A stretch of DNA of 6,115 bases, taken from the NCBI GenBank assembly GCA_028679985.1, contig JAJRAH010000020.1, positions 1 through 6,115 on the forward strand, read 5' to 3'. The position numbers and the translations under genes are program-made. Below the pieces are notes generated by a model. The model saw nothing but the letters and a program-made list of their open reading frames with translations. It made no database searches and was not told where the DNA came from. How positions within the stretch are numbered: position 1 is the first letter of the stretch; every line of letters begins with the position of its first letter. This document shows positions 1 through 6,115 of the stretch, piece after piece. Source of the stretch: Methanomassiliicoccales archaeon (GTDB taxonomy: Archaea; Thermoplasmatota; Thermoplasmata; Methanomassiliicoccales; JACIVX01).

Positions 1-1357
1 CAATCTCTTCCTGCATCTCAGGGATGTTGGCGATAGCCTCCTTGGCCTCCGAAGTGAACGGAATCTTAGTAGAAGCGACGTGAACCAGGATGATCGCCGG
101 GCCGTACGGGATGCCCTCGCCACCGCGCTGATCGAGACCGTATCTCCGCCAATCCATGTGTTCGATTGCCTTCGTGATGACGCAGGCCCCCTGCTGATAC
201 AACAGCGGCACTCGGTTGGCGAAGCGAAGGATCGTTACTTGCTGGTCTTTCGGAATGCTACCCCCGTAAACGATGCCGACCTCCACGAGGAACGGATTAC
301 CTTGATGCACGCTCGGCTGTCTTGTCACAGGTGGAGCGTAGAACTCCGGCTTCATCTCGCCCAGGACGTTCTTGAGTCCCTTGCGGATGAGCGCTTCGCC
401 TATCGGGGAGAGGCAGTCGGTCTGCGGAGCCATTATCTTGACGGCGGACATGGCCCCCAGAAGCTGCTTGAACTGCTCGAGCGTCAGATCCTGGGGTCTC
501 ATGTCCTCGGTCAGCCAGGCTTTCTCGCATATTTCCCTCGCGACTCTATCGCTGATCCTGTTGAAATCGTTCCTCAAGAACTTCGAAAGCTTCCCAGCAG
601 TCGTGACCTTCGTCATGTTCATGAGGACGCCCAGCTCGATCCCCTCGGGATGAGGTTTTATCTCTTTCGTCGGCGGGGGCATGCTGTCCGTCGCCCTTTC
701 GAATATGAACTTCTTACCGTCTGGGTCGGTGAAAGCAACCGTCGCATGCGGGTTGACGATGGCAGTCTCCCTCAGGTACTCGAGGACCGACTGCTTTCCT
801 ACCACGTAGCGGCCGTTCATGTAGAACTCGATCTTCGTTCCATGCTCCTTTTCGTCCCAGATCACGAAATCTTGCTTGAGAACGTCGGGGGCATTCTTCT
901 TCGTGTTCACCATGATGTCCATTTTCACAGCAGCGCCGTCCTTCTCCGTTTTCGAGGTGACGGTTGCCGGCTTTCCAGTAGTAATCTGGCCATACATGAC
1001 CGTGGCCGATATCCCTATCCCTTGCTGCCCCCTAGATTGCCTGAGCGAGTGGAATCTCGAGCCGTAGAGAAGCCGCCCGAAGACGTTCGGGACGACCCGA
1101 GGAATGATTCCGGGGCCGTTATCCTCGACCGTGACCTTGTACTCGTTCTGATCGACCTTGTCTATCTGGACGACGATCTCCGGGAGTATCGAAGCCTCCT
1201 CGCACGCGTCGAGCGAGTTGTCGACCGCCTCTTTGACACCCATGATCAGAGACTTAGTGGCGCTGTCGAATCCGAGTATCTGACGGTTCCTCTCGAAGAA
1301 CTCCGAGACAGAAATCTCCTTTTGCTTCTTAGCTAGCTGCTCCGCTATAGAGGCCAT
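1..1357 (-). CDS. top6B: DNA topoisomerase VI subunit B, 5' part (runs off left edge)
   Basis: This is the ATPase subunit of the archaeal type IIB topoisomerase, an A2B2 enzyme that passes one DNA duplex through another to relax supercoils and decatenate chromosomes. Translating the minus strand from the ATG at 1357 gives 452 uninterrupted codons with no stop before the window edge. The GHKL ATP-binding fold is clear. The N-box is VKEAVDNSLDA (residues 41-51, with E43 and N47), followed by EDNGPG (78-83) and the glycine-rich lid SRGQQGIGISA (108-118). A helix-two-turn-helix region follows at about 240-325. The transducer domain comes next, with GNPFLVEVGIVYGG (353-366), RFANRVPLLY (378-387) and VHVASTKIPFTSEAKEAIA (425-443). 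Family members are usually about 530 residues or longer, so the C-terminal end lies outside the window. The start fits family N-termini, which begin just before a KKQ-EISV-EFF-like stretch. No good Shine-Dalgarno sequence precedes it. The partner subunit gene top6A is often the next gene, which would be off the left edge (inference). Confidence 0.97.
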   Translation of the reverse strand, partial: MASIAEQLAKKQKEISVSEFFERNRQILGFDSATKSLIMGVKEAVDNSLDACEEASILPEIVVQIDKVDQNEYKVTVEDNGPGIIPRVVPNVFGRLLYGSRFHSLRQSRGQQGIGISATVMYGQITTGKPATVTSKTEKDGAAVKMDIMVNTKKNAPDVLKQDFVIWDEKEHGTKIEFYMNGRYVVGKQSVLEYLRETAIVNPHATVAFTDPDGKKFIFERATDSMPPPTKEIKPHPEGIELGVLMNMTKVTTAGKLSKFLRNDFNRISDRVAREICEKAWLTEDMRPQDLTLEQFKQLLGAMSAVKIMAPQTDCLSPIGEALIRKGLKNVLGEMKPEFYAPPVTRQPSVHQGNPFLVEVGIVYGGSIPKDQQVTILRFANRVPLLYQQGACVITKAIEHMDWRRYGLDQRGGEGIPYGPAIILVHVASTKIPFTSEAKEAIANIPEMQEEI

Positions 1358-1405
1358 GGCAACAACTCAAAGATTCACTGACTTGACTGGGTGCATCCCG
1401 ATGGC

Positions 1406-1430
1406 GATATTTACGGTATCGTAGATAAAG
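1406..1430 (-). promoter_or_regulatory. Candidate TATA region for top6B
   Basis: The 97-base gap between the zinc-ribbon gene and top6B contains two AT-rich boxes on the minus strand: CTTTATCTA (1430 down to 1422) and GTAAATATC (1414 down to 1406). With archaeal spacing (start about 25 bases downstream) they would give transcript starts near 1400 or 1384, and leaders of roughly 25-45 bases. Neither box has a convincing purine-rich BRE. Readthrough from the upstream gene on the same strand is equally possible. Confidence 0.3.
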
Positions 1431-1454
1431 ATTGCCAAGAGGTCGCTGGAAAGA

Positions 1455-2474
1455 TCAGTTCTCGAACTCCTTCCCGCAATTCCAACATTTCTTGTCCGAT
1501 TCTTTGACCTTCGCACCGCATGAGGTACAGACGAGTTCCCCTTCCTCCTCGAAAGGTTCGCCGCAGCGAGGGCACTTCTTCGCGTCGGTTGGAACTTCCG
1601 CCCCGCACTCCGAGCAGACGAGCTTCTCGACCGTTCTCTTCTTCACATCGGGCTTCTCGTCCTTTCTCTTTCCCCATATACCGGCATCTTTCTTCGACCC
1701 GCCTTCTTCGGCCCGCTTCCTGAGATCCTCCGTGCGCTTCTTCGAGCTTTCCATCCACCATGTGAGGAGGACGATCATGAAGAACAGCGTGGCTATCTGT
1801 AACCATACGCGGATCATTCCTTGGTAAAGCAGCTCGCCGAAGAAAGTCTCATCCGATAGCGACAGGGGTCCGAGGCCCCAGGTGTTGCTCCTATGCCATG
1901 AAGTCCCATGGAACGATGCGAAATGATATTGATACACTCCAGTCGGCATCGTCTTGTTGAGGACGAACATCTGACCGCCAGGAACTGGGGTTGATTCGTA
2001 GGGCATCATCGTCTGATTGAAAGAATAAGATTCCCCGAGGCCGAAGCTCGTAACGTTCGCCCATACCTGATCAGAAGCGTTTCCCTCCACCAGCAATACT
2101 GAGAAAGTGAATGTCGTGGAAGCGTCGGCCTTGTAGGGCGCGACAGTGCCGTTGACGAGAACGTTGTCCTCGGAGTTGATCTGGTCGCCGGGGTAGCTCG
2201 CGTAGGCGTTGAAATACGTGGCAGCGAGGACGAATCCCAGGAGGACGAACAGTGCAACACCGAAAAGCGCGAGCTTCTTTCGGTTCTTGAGTCCGAAGTA
2301 ATATGGAATCGCGTAAGCAAGAACGGCTATCAAGATGACGGATAGGCACGAATCCATGAGGAACGCAACGATCAGGGTCGACACCGCGACCGCGATCACA
2401 AGACCGATCGGTATGGCGTACTTCTTTCCCCTGAATTCTTCAAACTTCTTCCCGATACCTCCCAAGGAAGACAT
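1455..2474 (-). CDS. Membrane protein with exposed domain and twin C-terminal zinc ribbons, unknown function
   Basis: I do not recognise this 339-residue protein as a named family. It has three predicted helices near the N-terminus (about 20-39, 42-61 and 68-88), then a polar stretch of about 130 residues (89-219), and a fourth helix at about 220-240. A lysine/arginine/glutamate-rich linker (about 243-283) follows, then two zinc ribbons of the form CxxC-x10-CxxC, with cysteines 287/290/301/304 and 316/319/330/333. Positive charges (the KK and RGKK patches before helix 1, KNRKK between helices 2 and 3, KKR after helix 4) put the N-terminus and both zinc ribbons in the cytoplasm and residues 89-219 outside. 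In agreement, that outer stretch carries five N-glycosylation sequons (N108, N132, N140, N153, N173). The outer part may be a beta-rich domain, but I cannot name it. Similar short zinc ribbons often act as protein- or nucleic-acid-binding modules; a role here is inference. The ATG at 2474 sits one promoter distance below a good TATA box. Confidence 0.9.
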   Translation of the reverse strand: MSSLGGIGKKFEEFRGKKYAIPIGLVIAVAVSTLIVAFLMDSCLSVILIAVLAYAIPYYFGLKNRKKLALFGVALFVLLGFVLAATYFNAYASYPGDQINSEDNVLVNGTVAPYKADASTTFTFSVLLVEGNASDQVWANVTSFGLGESYSFNQTMMPYESTPVPGGQMFVLNKTMPTGVYQYHFASFHGTSWHRSNTWGLGPLSLSDETFFGELLYQGMIRVWLQIATLFFMIVLLTWWMESSKKRTEDLRKRAEEGGSKKDAGIWGKRKDEKPDVKKRTVEKLVCSECGAEVPTDAKKCPRCGEPFEEEGELVCTSCGAKVKESDKKCWNCGKEFEN

Positions 2475-2496
2475 CGGAACCCCATGTCCGTTGCAT

Positions 2497-2511
2497 GTTT
2501 AAACCTTTTCA
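2497..2511 (-). promoter_or_regulatory. BRE/TATA promoter of the zinc-ribbon membrane protein gene
   Basis: On the minus strand the sequence reads GAAAAGG followed by TTTAAAC, a purine-rich BRE-like element directly before a TATA-like box centred near 2500. The usual spacing of about 26 bases puts the transcript start almost exactly on the ATG at 2474, so the mRNA is predicted to be leaderless. Only a weak ribosome-binding match (GGGG) precedes the ATG. The box is embedded in the palindrome GTTTAAAC (2497-2504), so direction is judged from the flanking BRE. Confidence 0.55.
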
Positions 2512-2570
2512 TGATTTCTCGGGCGCGTCTCATCCATGCAGCTTGTGGCAGGGTCGACCGTCTACCGACA

Positions 2571-2582
2571 AGGGTTAAATAC
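2571..2582 (+). promoter_or_regulatory. BRE/TATA promoter of the carbamate kinase gene
   Basis: ACAAGGG followed by TTAAATAC (2575-2582) resembles an archaeal BRE plus TATA box. The predicted transcript start is near 2605, leaving a leader of only about 15-20 bases before the ATG at 2623. This places the promoter inside the longer open frame that starts at 2536, and so argues that the longer frame is not the real gene start. Confidence 0.55.
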
Positions 2583-2622
2583 TACTGACAAGGATGCAAA
2601 GGTCTCCAGGTATCGTGGTCAG

Positions 2623-3573
2623 ATGAAGACAGCAGTCGTTGCGATAGGAGGAAATGCCGTACTCAGAGCGGGCGAGGAGGCGACCATCGAGAACCAGATG
2701 GCAAATCTCCGGAGAACATGTTCCCACCTAGCAAGGATGATAGCGAACGGATACGACATGGTCTTGACGCACGGGAACGGACCGCAGGTCGGCAACATAC
2801 TTCTTCAGAACGAGATCTGCAGGCAGGACGTTCCCGCGATGCCCCTGGATGTCTGCGTCGGTGAGTCTCAGGGGCAGCTCGGGTACATGATCCAGCAGGC
2901 ACTTACGGAAGCCCTCCGCAACGAAGGTCTGAACAAGGTGGTGACGTGTGTCCTCACTAGAGTCGTGGTCGATCCTGACGATCCTGCATTCCGGAATCCG
3001 ACCAAACCGATCGGGCTGTACTATACGGAGGAGGAAGCGGTCGAGTTGAGGCAGACGAGAGGCTGGGCCCTCGTCGAGGACATCAAGAGGGGAGGATACA
3101 GACGGGTGGTCCCGTCGCCAGATCCGGTGTCGATTGTTGAGAGGAGCGCGATAAGACGTCTTGTCTTCGGCGGTGAATCGCAGGCCGAGGTCGTCATTGC
3201 CGCCGGCGGGGGAGGAATCCCAGTGGTCATGAAGAATGGGAGATACGAGGGCGTCGAGGCTGTCATCGACAAGGACTTGGCAGCGTGCGTGCTGGCCTGC
3301 GATATCCAGGAGAAGCTACTGATACTGCTGACCGACGTAGACCGCGTCTACTTGAACTATGGCACCGATCAGGCCACGCCGCTCGATCACATCAAGATCG
3401 AGGAGCTGGAGCGGTACAAGAACGAGGGACATTTCCCTCTGGGGAGCATGGGTCCTAAGGTCCAGGCTGCATTGAGATTCCTCCGCAATGGAGGAGAACG
3501 CGTGATAATAACCTCGCCCGAGCTTCTTGAAACCGCGTTGGATGGGAAATCTGGCACTCACATTACACCCTAG
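2623..3573 (+). CDS. arcC: Carbamate kinase
   Basis: This enzyme transfers phosphate between carbamoyl phosphate and ADP/ATP (carbamoyl phosphate + ADP to ATP + carbamate, reversible) in the cytoplasm. The 316-residue product matches the usual length of about 310-315, and the amino-acid-kinase motifs appear in order: IGGNA (8-12), THGNGPQVG (49-57), RRVVPSPDP (160-168), AAGGGGIPV (193-201), VEAVIDKDLA (211-220), LTDVD (236-240), GSMGPKVQAA (274-283) and GKSGTHI (308-314). The frame is open back to 2536, but family proteins begin at the MKTAVVAIGGNA stretch, and a TATA box lies at 2575, so I start it at 2623. The ribosome site is weak (a GTGGTC stretch just before the ATG). The DRG GTPase gene follows after 8 bases and is probably co-transcribed. 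No arginine deiminase, ornithine carbamoyltransferase or other carbamoyl phosphate-producing gene is in view, so whether it works in catabolic ATP formation or carbamoyl phosphate supply cannot be decided here. Confidence 0.95.
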   Translation: MKTAVVAIGGNAVLRAGEEATIENQMANLRRTCSHLARMIANGYDMVLTHGNGPQVGNILLQNEICRQDVPAMPLDVCVGESQGQLGYMIQQALTEALRNEGLNKVVTCVLTRVVVDPDDPAFRNPTKPIGLYYTEEEAVELRQTRGWALVEDIKRGGYRRVVPSPDPVSIVERSAIRRLVFGGESQAEVVIAAGGGGIPVVMKNGRYEGVEAVIDKDLAACVLACDIQEKLLILLTDVDRVYLNYGTDQATPLDHIKIEELERYKNEGHFPLGSMGPKVQAALRFLRNGGERVIITSPELLETALDGKSGTHITP

Positions 3574-3578
3574 GTGGA
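3573..3578 (+). promoter_or_regulatory. Ribosome binding site of the DRG gene, overlapping the arcC stop
   Basis: GGTGGA lies 3 bases before the ATG at 3582, and its first base is the last base of the arcC stop codon TAG. This tight arrangement suggests translational coupling of the two genes. The spacing is short for a Shine-Dalgarno site, but the start codon agrees with the conserved N-terminus of the family. Confidence 0.55.
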
Positions 3579-3581
3579 CGC

Positions 3582-4697
3582 ATGGCATTGACAATCGAGG
3601 AGCAGATAAAGGCTATTGAGGACGAAATCTCGTCGACGGACTACAACAAGGCCACCCAGCTACACATAGGAAAACTGAAGGCCAAGCTCGCGAGGCTGAA
3701 GGGGGAGCTCGAGAAGCGGCGGTCCACGGCAGTTCCTGGCAAGGGATACAGCGTGAAGAAATCAGGAAACGCGACCGTCGCTCTTGTCGGTTTTCCTAGC
3801 GTGGGGAAGTCGACCTTGCTCAACAAGCTGACTGGTGCGAACAGTCAGGTCGCGGAGTATCAGTTCACTACCGTCGATGTCGTTCCCGGAATAATGCACG
3901 AGGAGAGTGCGAAGATCCAGGTCTTGGATCTTCCAGGGCTGATCAAGGATGCATCTAAGGGGAAGGGAAGGGGAAGAGAGGTCCTGTCGGTCGTACGGAC
4001 CGCCGATATGATCCTTCTGATGCTCGACGTGTTCGAGACAAACGTCCAGGTTCTGGTACGAGAGTTGGAGATTGCGGGGATACGCTTGAACCAAGATCCC
4101 CCCGACGTCGTCGTGACGAAGACGGAGAAAGGAGGGATCATCGTGAAGGCGACGGTCCGACTAACCAAGATCGACGAGGAGATGGCGAAAGCTATCGTGT
4201 CCGAGTACGGGCATGTCAACGCCGAGGTCGTGATTAGAGAGGATGTGTCGGAGGACCAGCTGATCGATGCTCTTGCTGGAAACAGGATTTACATAAAGGC
4301 CATTGCCCTGGTTAACAAGATCGATCTTGCTCAGAAGGAGCGACTGAATTCGATAAAGAGAGCTCTGCGAGGTCTGTCTCCCGTATTCATCTCAGCGGAG
4401 AAGGATGTGGGACTTGAGGATCTGCGGAAGGCCATCTTCAACCGGCTGGATCTGATAAGGGTGTACATGAAACGCCAGGGGGCGGAAGCGGACATGAAGG
4501 AGCCCATGGTAATTCGGAACGGCAGCACGGTCGGGGACGTCTGCGATCAGATTCATCGCACTTTCCGCAGGCATTTCAGGTATGCCTTGGTGTGGGGAAA
4601 AAGCGCCAAATTCCCGGGGCAGATGGTCGGACTGGAACATCACCTCCTCGACGGCGACGTGTTGTCGGTGATTGTCAGCAGAGGAAGGGTTATCTGA
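3582..4697 (+). CDS. DRG-family GTP-binding protein (Obg-like, TGS domain)
   Basis: This is the archaeal homologue of eukaryotic developmentally regulated GTP-binding proteins (DRG1/DRG2), cytosolic GTPases linked to ribosomes and translation. The 371-residue product has the full family layout. A charged helical N-terminus (about 1-48) begins MALTIEEQIKAIEDEI. It is followed by the G domain, with P-loop GFPSVGKST (70-78), switch I EYQFTTVD (92-99) and DLPG (116-119). The DRG-typical glycine/basic stretch KGKGRGREV (126-134), NKID (245-248) and SAEKD (271-275) complete it. An inserted domain of about 60 residues between the G3 and G4 motifs is normal for DRG proteins. The C-terminal TGS domain spans about 288-371 and ends in DGDVLSVIVSRG. 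No key residue is missing. It appears to form an operon with arcC. The pairing with a metabolic kinase has no obvious functional reason and may only reflect shared expression. Confidence 0.95.
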   Translation: MALTIEEQIKAIEDEISSTDYNKATQLHIGKLKAKLARLKGELEKRRSTAVPGKGYSVKKSGNATVALVGFPSVGKSTLLNKLTGANSQVAEYQFTTVDVVPGIMHEESAKIQVLDLPGLIKDASKGKGRGREVLSVVRTADMILLMLDVFETNVQVLVRELEIAGIRLNQDPPDVVVTKTEKGGIIVKATVRLTKIDEEMAKAIVSEYGHVNAEVVIREDVSEDQLIDALAGNRIYIKAIALVNKIDLAQKERLNSIKRALRGLSPVFISAEKDVGLEDLRKAIFNRLDLIRVYMKRQGAEADMKEPMVIRNGSTVGDVCDQIHRTFRRHFRYALVWGKSAKFPGQMVGLEHHLLDGDVLSVIVSRGRVI

Positions 4698-4750
4698 GAC
4701 GCCGACAGTGGACTTTGAATAGGATTAACGAGATAACTGTTTTCACGGAC

Positions 4751-4778
4751 GACCAGGGGAGATGGCGCGCATCTGGTC
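4751..4778 (+). other. Possible leader RNA hairpin upstream of the PLP enzyme gene
   Basis: GACCA (4751-4755) can pair with TGGTC (4774-4778). Inside it, GATG (4761-4764) can pair with CATC (4770-4773) around a GCGCG loop, leaving a five-base bulge (GGGGA) on the 5' side. The structure ends 8 bases before the ribosome site of the downstream gene. Nine pairs in a GC-rich sequence can arise by chance, so this is only a candidate. Confidence 0.25.
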
Positions 4779-4786
4779 ATGTGATT

Positions 4787-4793
4787 GGCGGTG
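4787..4793 (+). promoter_or_regulatory. Ribosome binding site that fixes the PLP enzyme start at 4800
   Basis: GGCGGTG matches the archaeal consensus GGAGGTG at six of seven positions and lies 6 bases before ATG 4800, an ideal spacing. The frame is open further back to a TTG at 4785 and a GTG at 4791, but those codons overlap this site, so the ATG is preferred. Confidence 0.65.
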
Positions 4794-4799
4794 TTCGAA

Positions 4800-5978
4800 A
4801 TGAGCAAGTACAAGGGCATGTCAACGGCTGCTGTGCACTCGGGCGAAGCGAAGGATGAGCAGTATGGCTCGGTGAACGTCCCGATATTTCAGACGTCCAC
4901 ATTCTACTTCCCGACTGATGACCCGAGAACGTGGGAGGGCCAGGTACCGGACGGATCGTACATCTACACGAGATACGGCAACCCGACGGTGAGAGCCGCC
5001 GAGGACAAGATAGCGGATCTCGAAGGCGCGGAGAAGGGATTGGTCTTCTCATCGGGTATGGCCGCCATCACCGCCACTCTCACGTCCCTCCTCGGAAGCG
5101 GAGACCGCCTCGTTTCGGTGGAGGACGTCTACGGGGGCACTTTCAATCTCATGAAGAACGAGCTTCCCAGGCTCGGCGCTCGGATCGAATTCGTCGATTC
5201 CACGAAGACGCCCGACATAGTCGCGGCGATCACGGACGAGACCAAAGTGGTTTACCTCGAGTCTCCGACAAACCCCATGCTCAAGCTCGTGGACATCCCG
5301 ACCGTGGCGAGGGCGGCCCACGAGAAAGGGGCTACGGTCGTGATCGACAACACGTTTGCCACGCCGGTGAATCAGAATCCCATTGCGATGGGGGTCGACA
5401 TTGTCATTCACAGCTGCACGAAGTACCTCAACGGACACTCCGATCTCATTGCCGGGGCTGTCGTCGGCAGCAGATCCCAAATCGATTCGCTTTGGAAGAA
5501 ACGCGTCGTCTTCGGAGGGTCTCTCGATCCGATCGGCGCCTATCTCCTCATCCGAGGAATGAAGACGCTCGTCATAAGAATGGCAAAGCACAACGAGAAC
5601 GGCAATGCTATTGCCGAGTTCTTGGAGGATCATGCGAAGGTGGAGGCCGTGTACTATCCGGGATTGAAATCCCATCCCCAGCACGAGCTGGGTAGCAAAT
5701 TGATGCGCGGGTACGGCGGGATGGTCAGCTTCGAGGTTGCGGGGGGAAGGGCTGCGGCCGAGACTGTACTCAGGTCCTTCTCGCTCATAAAGAAGGCCAC
5801 GAGTCTCGGGGGTGTCGATTCCCTTGCAAGCATGCCACTCAACTCTTCGCATGCGGCCCTATCGCCGTCGGACCGAGCCAGACTCGGAATCAAGGATTCA
5901 CTGATACGGCTGTCCATCGGGATAGAGGACATCGAGGACGTCAAGGAAGACATCGATCAAGCACTGAGGCGGGTCTAG
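4800..5978 (+). CDS. PLP-dependent transsulfuration enzyme (cystathionine gamma-synthase / gamma-lyase family)
   Basis: This cytosolic fold-type I PLP enzyme of the Cys/Met metabolism family has 392 residues, the usual length. Visible cofactor and substrate features, numbered from the ATG at 4800, are YTRYGNPT (56-63, Y56 and R58 contacting the phosphate of the neighbouring subunit's PLP), SSGMAA (84-89) and VYGGT (Y111, stacking on the PLP ring). Further along are DNTFATP (183-189, D183 to the pyridine nitrogen), SCTKYLNGHSD (205-215, K208 the Schiff-base lysine), SLGGVDSL (335-342) and LIRLSIGIED (R370, substrate carboxylate). All catalytic residues are present. The family includes cystathionine gamma-synthase (metB), cystathionine gamma-lyase (mccB/metC-like), O-acylhomoserine sulfhydrylase and methionine gamma-lyase, and sequence alone does not separate them well. 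YGGT, with glycine where methionine gamma-lyase has its specificity cysteine, argues against methionine gamma-lyase. It is preceded by a 102-base gap with a good ribosome site but no clear TATA box (TTTGAATA at 4714-4721 is a weak candidate). Confidence 0.92.
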   Translation: MSKYKGMSTAAVHSGEAKDEQYGSVNVPIFQTSTFYFPTDDPRTWEGQVPDGSYIYTRYGNPTVRAAEDKIADLEGAEKGLVFSSGMAAITATLTSLLGSGDRLVSVEDVYGGTFNLMKNELPRLGARIEFVDSTKTPDIVAAITDETKVVYLESPTNPMLKLVDIPTVARAAHEKGATVVIDNTFATPVNQNPIAMGVDIVIHSCTKYLNGHSDLIAGAVVGSRSQIDSLWKKRVVFGGSLDPIGAYLLIRGMKTLVIRMAKHNENGNAIAEFLEDHAKVEAVYYPGLKSHPQHELGSKLMRGYGGMVSFEVAGGRAAAETVLRSFSLIKKATSLGGVDSLASMPLNSSHAALSPSDRARLGIKDSLIRLSIGIEDIEDVKEDIDQALRRV

Positions 5979-6023
5979 CATCGTCGGACTCCCGGGTTGC
6001 GGTCACTTCCAGGCACATTCCAT

Positions 6024-6040
6024 GATAAAAACTTAATAAC
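6024..6040 (+). promoter_or_regulatory. Promoter of hisS (AT-rich TATA region)
   Basis: GATAAAAACTTAATAAC is the most AT-rich stretch in the 83-base gap before hisS. If CTTAATAA (6032-6039) is the TATA box, transcription starts close to the ATG at 6062. If the upstream part, ATAAAAAC, is used, the start falls near 6050 and the GGTGA at 6053-6057 (4 bases before the ATG) would be in the mRNA as a ribosome site. Confidence 0.5.
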
Positions 6041-6061
6041 GGCCATCCTATTGGTGACGGG

Positions 6062-6115
6062 ATGATTCAGCGTCCGAGGGGAACAAGGGATTTCGGCCCT
6101 GATGAAATGGAAAAG
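6062..6115 (+). CDS. hisS: Histidyl-tRNA synthetase, first 18 codons (runs off right edge)
   Basis: Only the N-terminus is present: MIQRPRGTRDFGPDEMEK. The PRGTRDF-P-E/DM pattern is the characteristic opening of class II histidyl-tRNA synthetases, just before motif 1, and archaeal members commonly begin with it. The enzyme charges tRNA-His with histidine in the cytoplasm. The ATG is preceded by GGTGA at 6053-6057 and an AT-rich promoter region. A paralogue such as HisZ is unlikely in an archaeon, but the fragment is too short to exclude it. Confidence 0.82.
   Translation, partial: MIQRPRGTRDFGPDEMEK

Noticed and set aside
80..1336. A 418-codon open frame on the plus strand, the longest frame in the left part
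   Set aside because: It lies exactly antisense to top6B, whose translation matches a conserved family throughout. The plus-frame product is Arg/Leu/Asp-rich with no recognisable motif, as expected for the complement of a high-GC coding strand.
1411..1827. Open frames on both strands over the zinc-ribbon coding region
   Set aside because: The CxxC zinc-ribbon pairs are preserved only in the 1455-2474 minus frame. The others are basic or serine-rich shadows.
2536..2622. A 29-codon N-terminal extension of carbamate kinase
   Set aside because: The family N-terminus starts at the ATG at 2623, and the likely TATA box (2575-2582) lies within the extension.
4737..4745. A short T-run (TGTTTTCAC) after the DRG gene, considered as a terminator
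   Set aside because: Only four consecutive T residues and no preceding structure; this is too weak to call.
4785..4799. TTG or GTG starts giving a 5-codon or 3-codon longer PLP enzyme
   Set aside because: These codons overlap the best ribosome site (4787-4793), which is correctly spaced for ATG 4800.
5049..5852. A 267-codon minus-strand frame and a 254-codon plus-strand frame (4931-5695) within the PLP enzyme region
   Set aside because: Both overlap the PLP enzyme, which has all its catalytic motifs. Their products are Arg/Gly/His-rich without motifs, so they are shadow frames.
1..6115. CRISPR arrays, tRNA/rRNA genes, insertion sequences, attachment sites, defence or other novel systems
   Set aside because: I saw no regularly spaced repeats, cloverleaf-like sequence, transposase-like protein or terminal inverted repeats. 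The genes are mostly recognisable housekeeping or metabolic functions, and gaps between them are all under 150 bases.

Overview
The window is ordinary, gene-dense archaeal chromosome, most likely euryarchaeal and possibly from a Thermoplasmata-like lineage that keeps topoisomerase VI. Four things point that way: a topoisomerase VI B subunit, an archaeal-type DRG-family GTPase with a C-terminal TGS domain, TATA/BRE-like promoter boxes rather than bacterial -35/-10 boxes, and a membrane protein ending in two cytosolic zinc ribbons. The phylum is an inference; the archaeal assignment is firm.

Layout. The left 2.5 kb is on the minus strand. It holds the 5' part of the topoisomerase VI B subunit gene (start at 1357, running off the left edge) and, upstream of it, a gene for a four-helix membrane protein with a surface domain and two zinc ribbons (2474 down to 1455). 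A 148-base divergent promoter region (2475-2622) separates these from the plus-strand genes. On the plus strand are carbamate kinase (2623-3573), a DRG-type GTPase 8 bases downstream (3582-4697), a PLP-dependent gamma-family transsulfuration enzyme (4800-5978), and the first 18 codons of histidyl-tRNA synthetase (6062 to the right edge). Carbamate kinase and the GTPase look like one transcription unit. The last two genes have their own leader regions of about 100 and 80 bases.

How the genes relate. There is no obvious single pathway. DNA topology (Top6B), ribosome-associated GTPase function (DRG) and tRNA charging (HisS) are housekeeping. Carbamate kinase and the Cys/Met enzyme belong to nitrogen/energy and sulfur amino-acid metabolism. 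The only gene of unknown function is the zinc-ribbon membrane protein. I found no mobile element, CRISPR array, RNA gene, defence system or other clearly novel system. The points most worth a second look are the zinc-ribbon membrane protein, the carbamate kinase-DRG pairing, a possible leader hairpin before the PLP enzyme, and that enzyme's undecided specificity.
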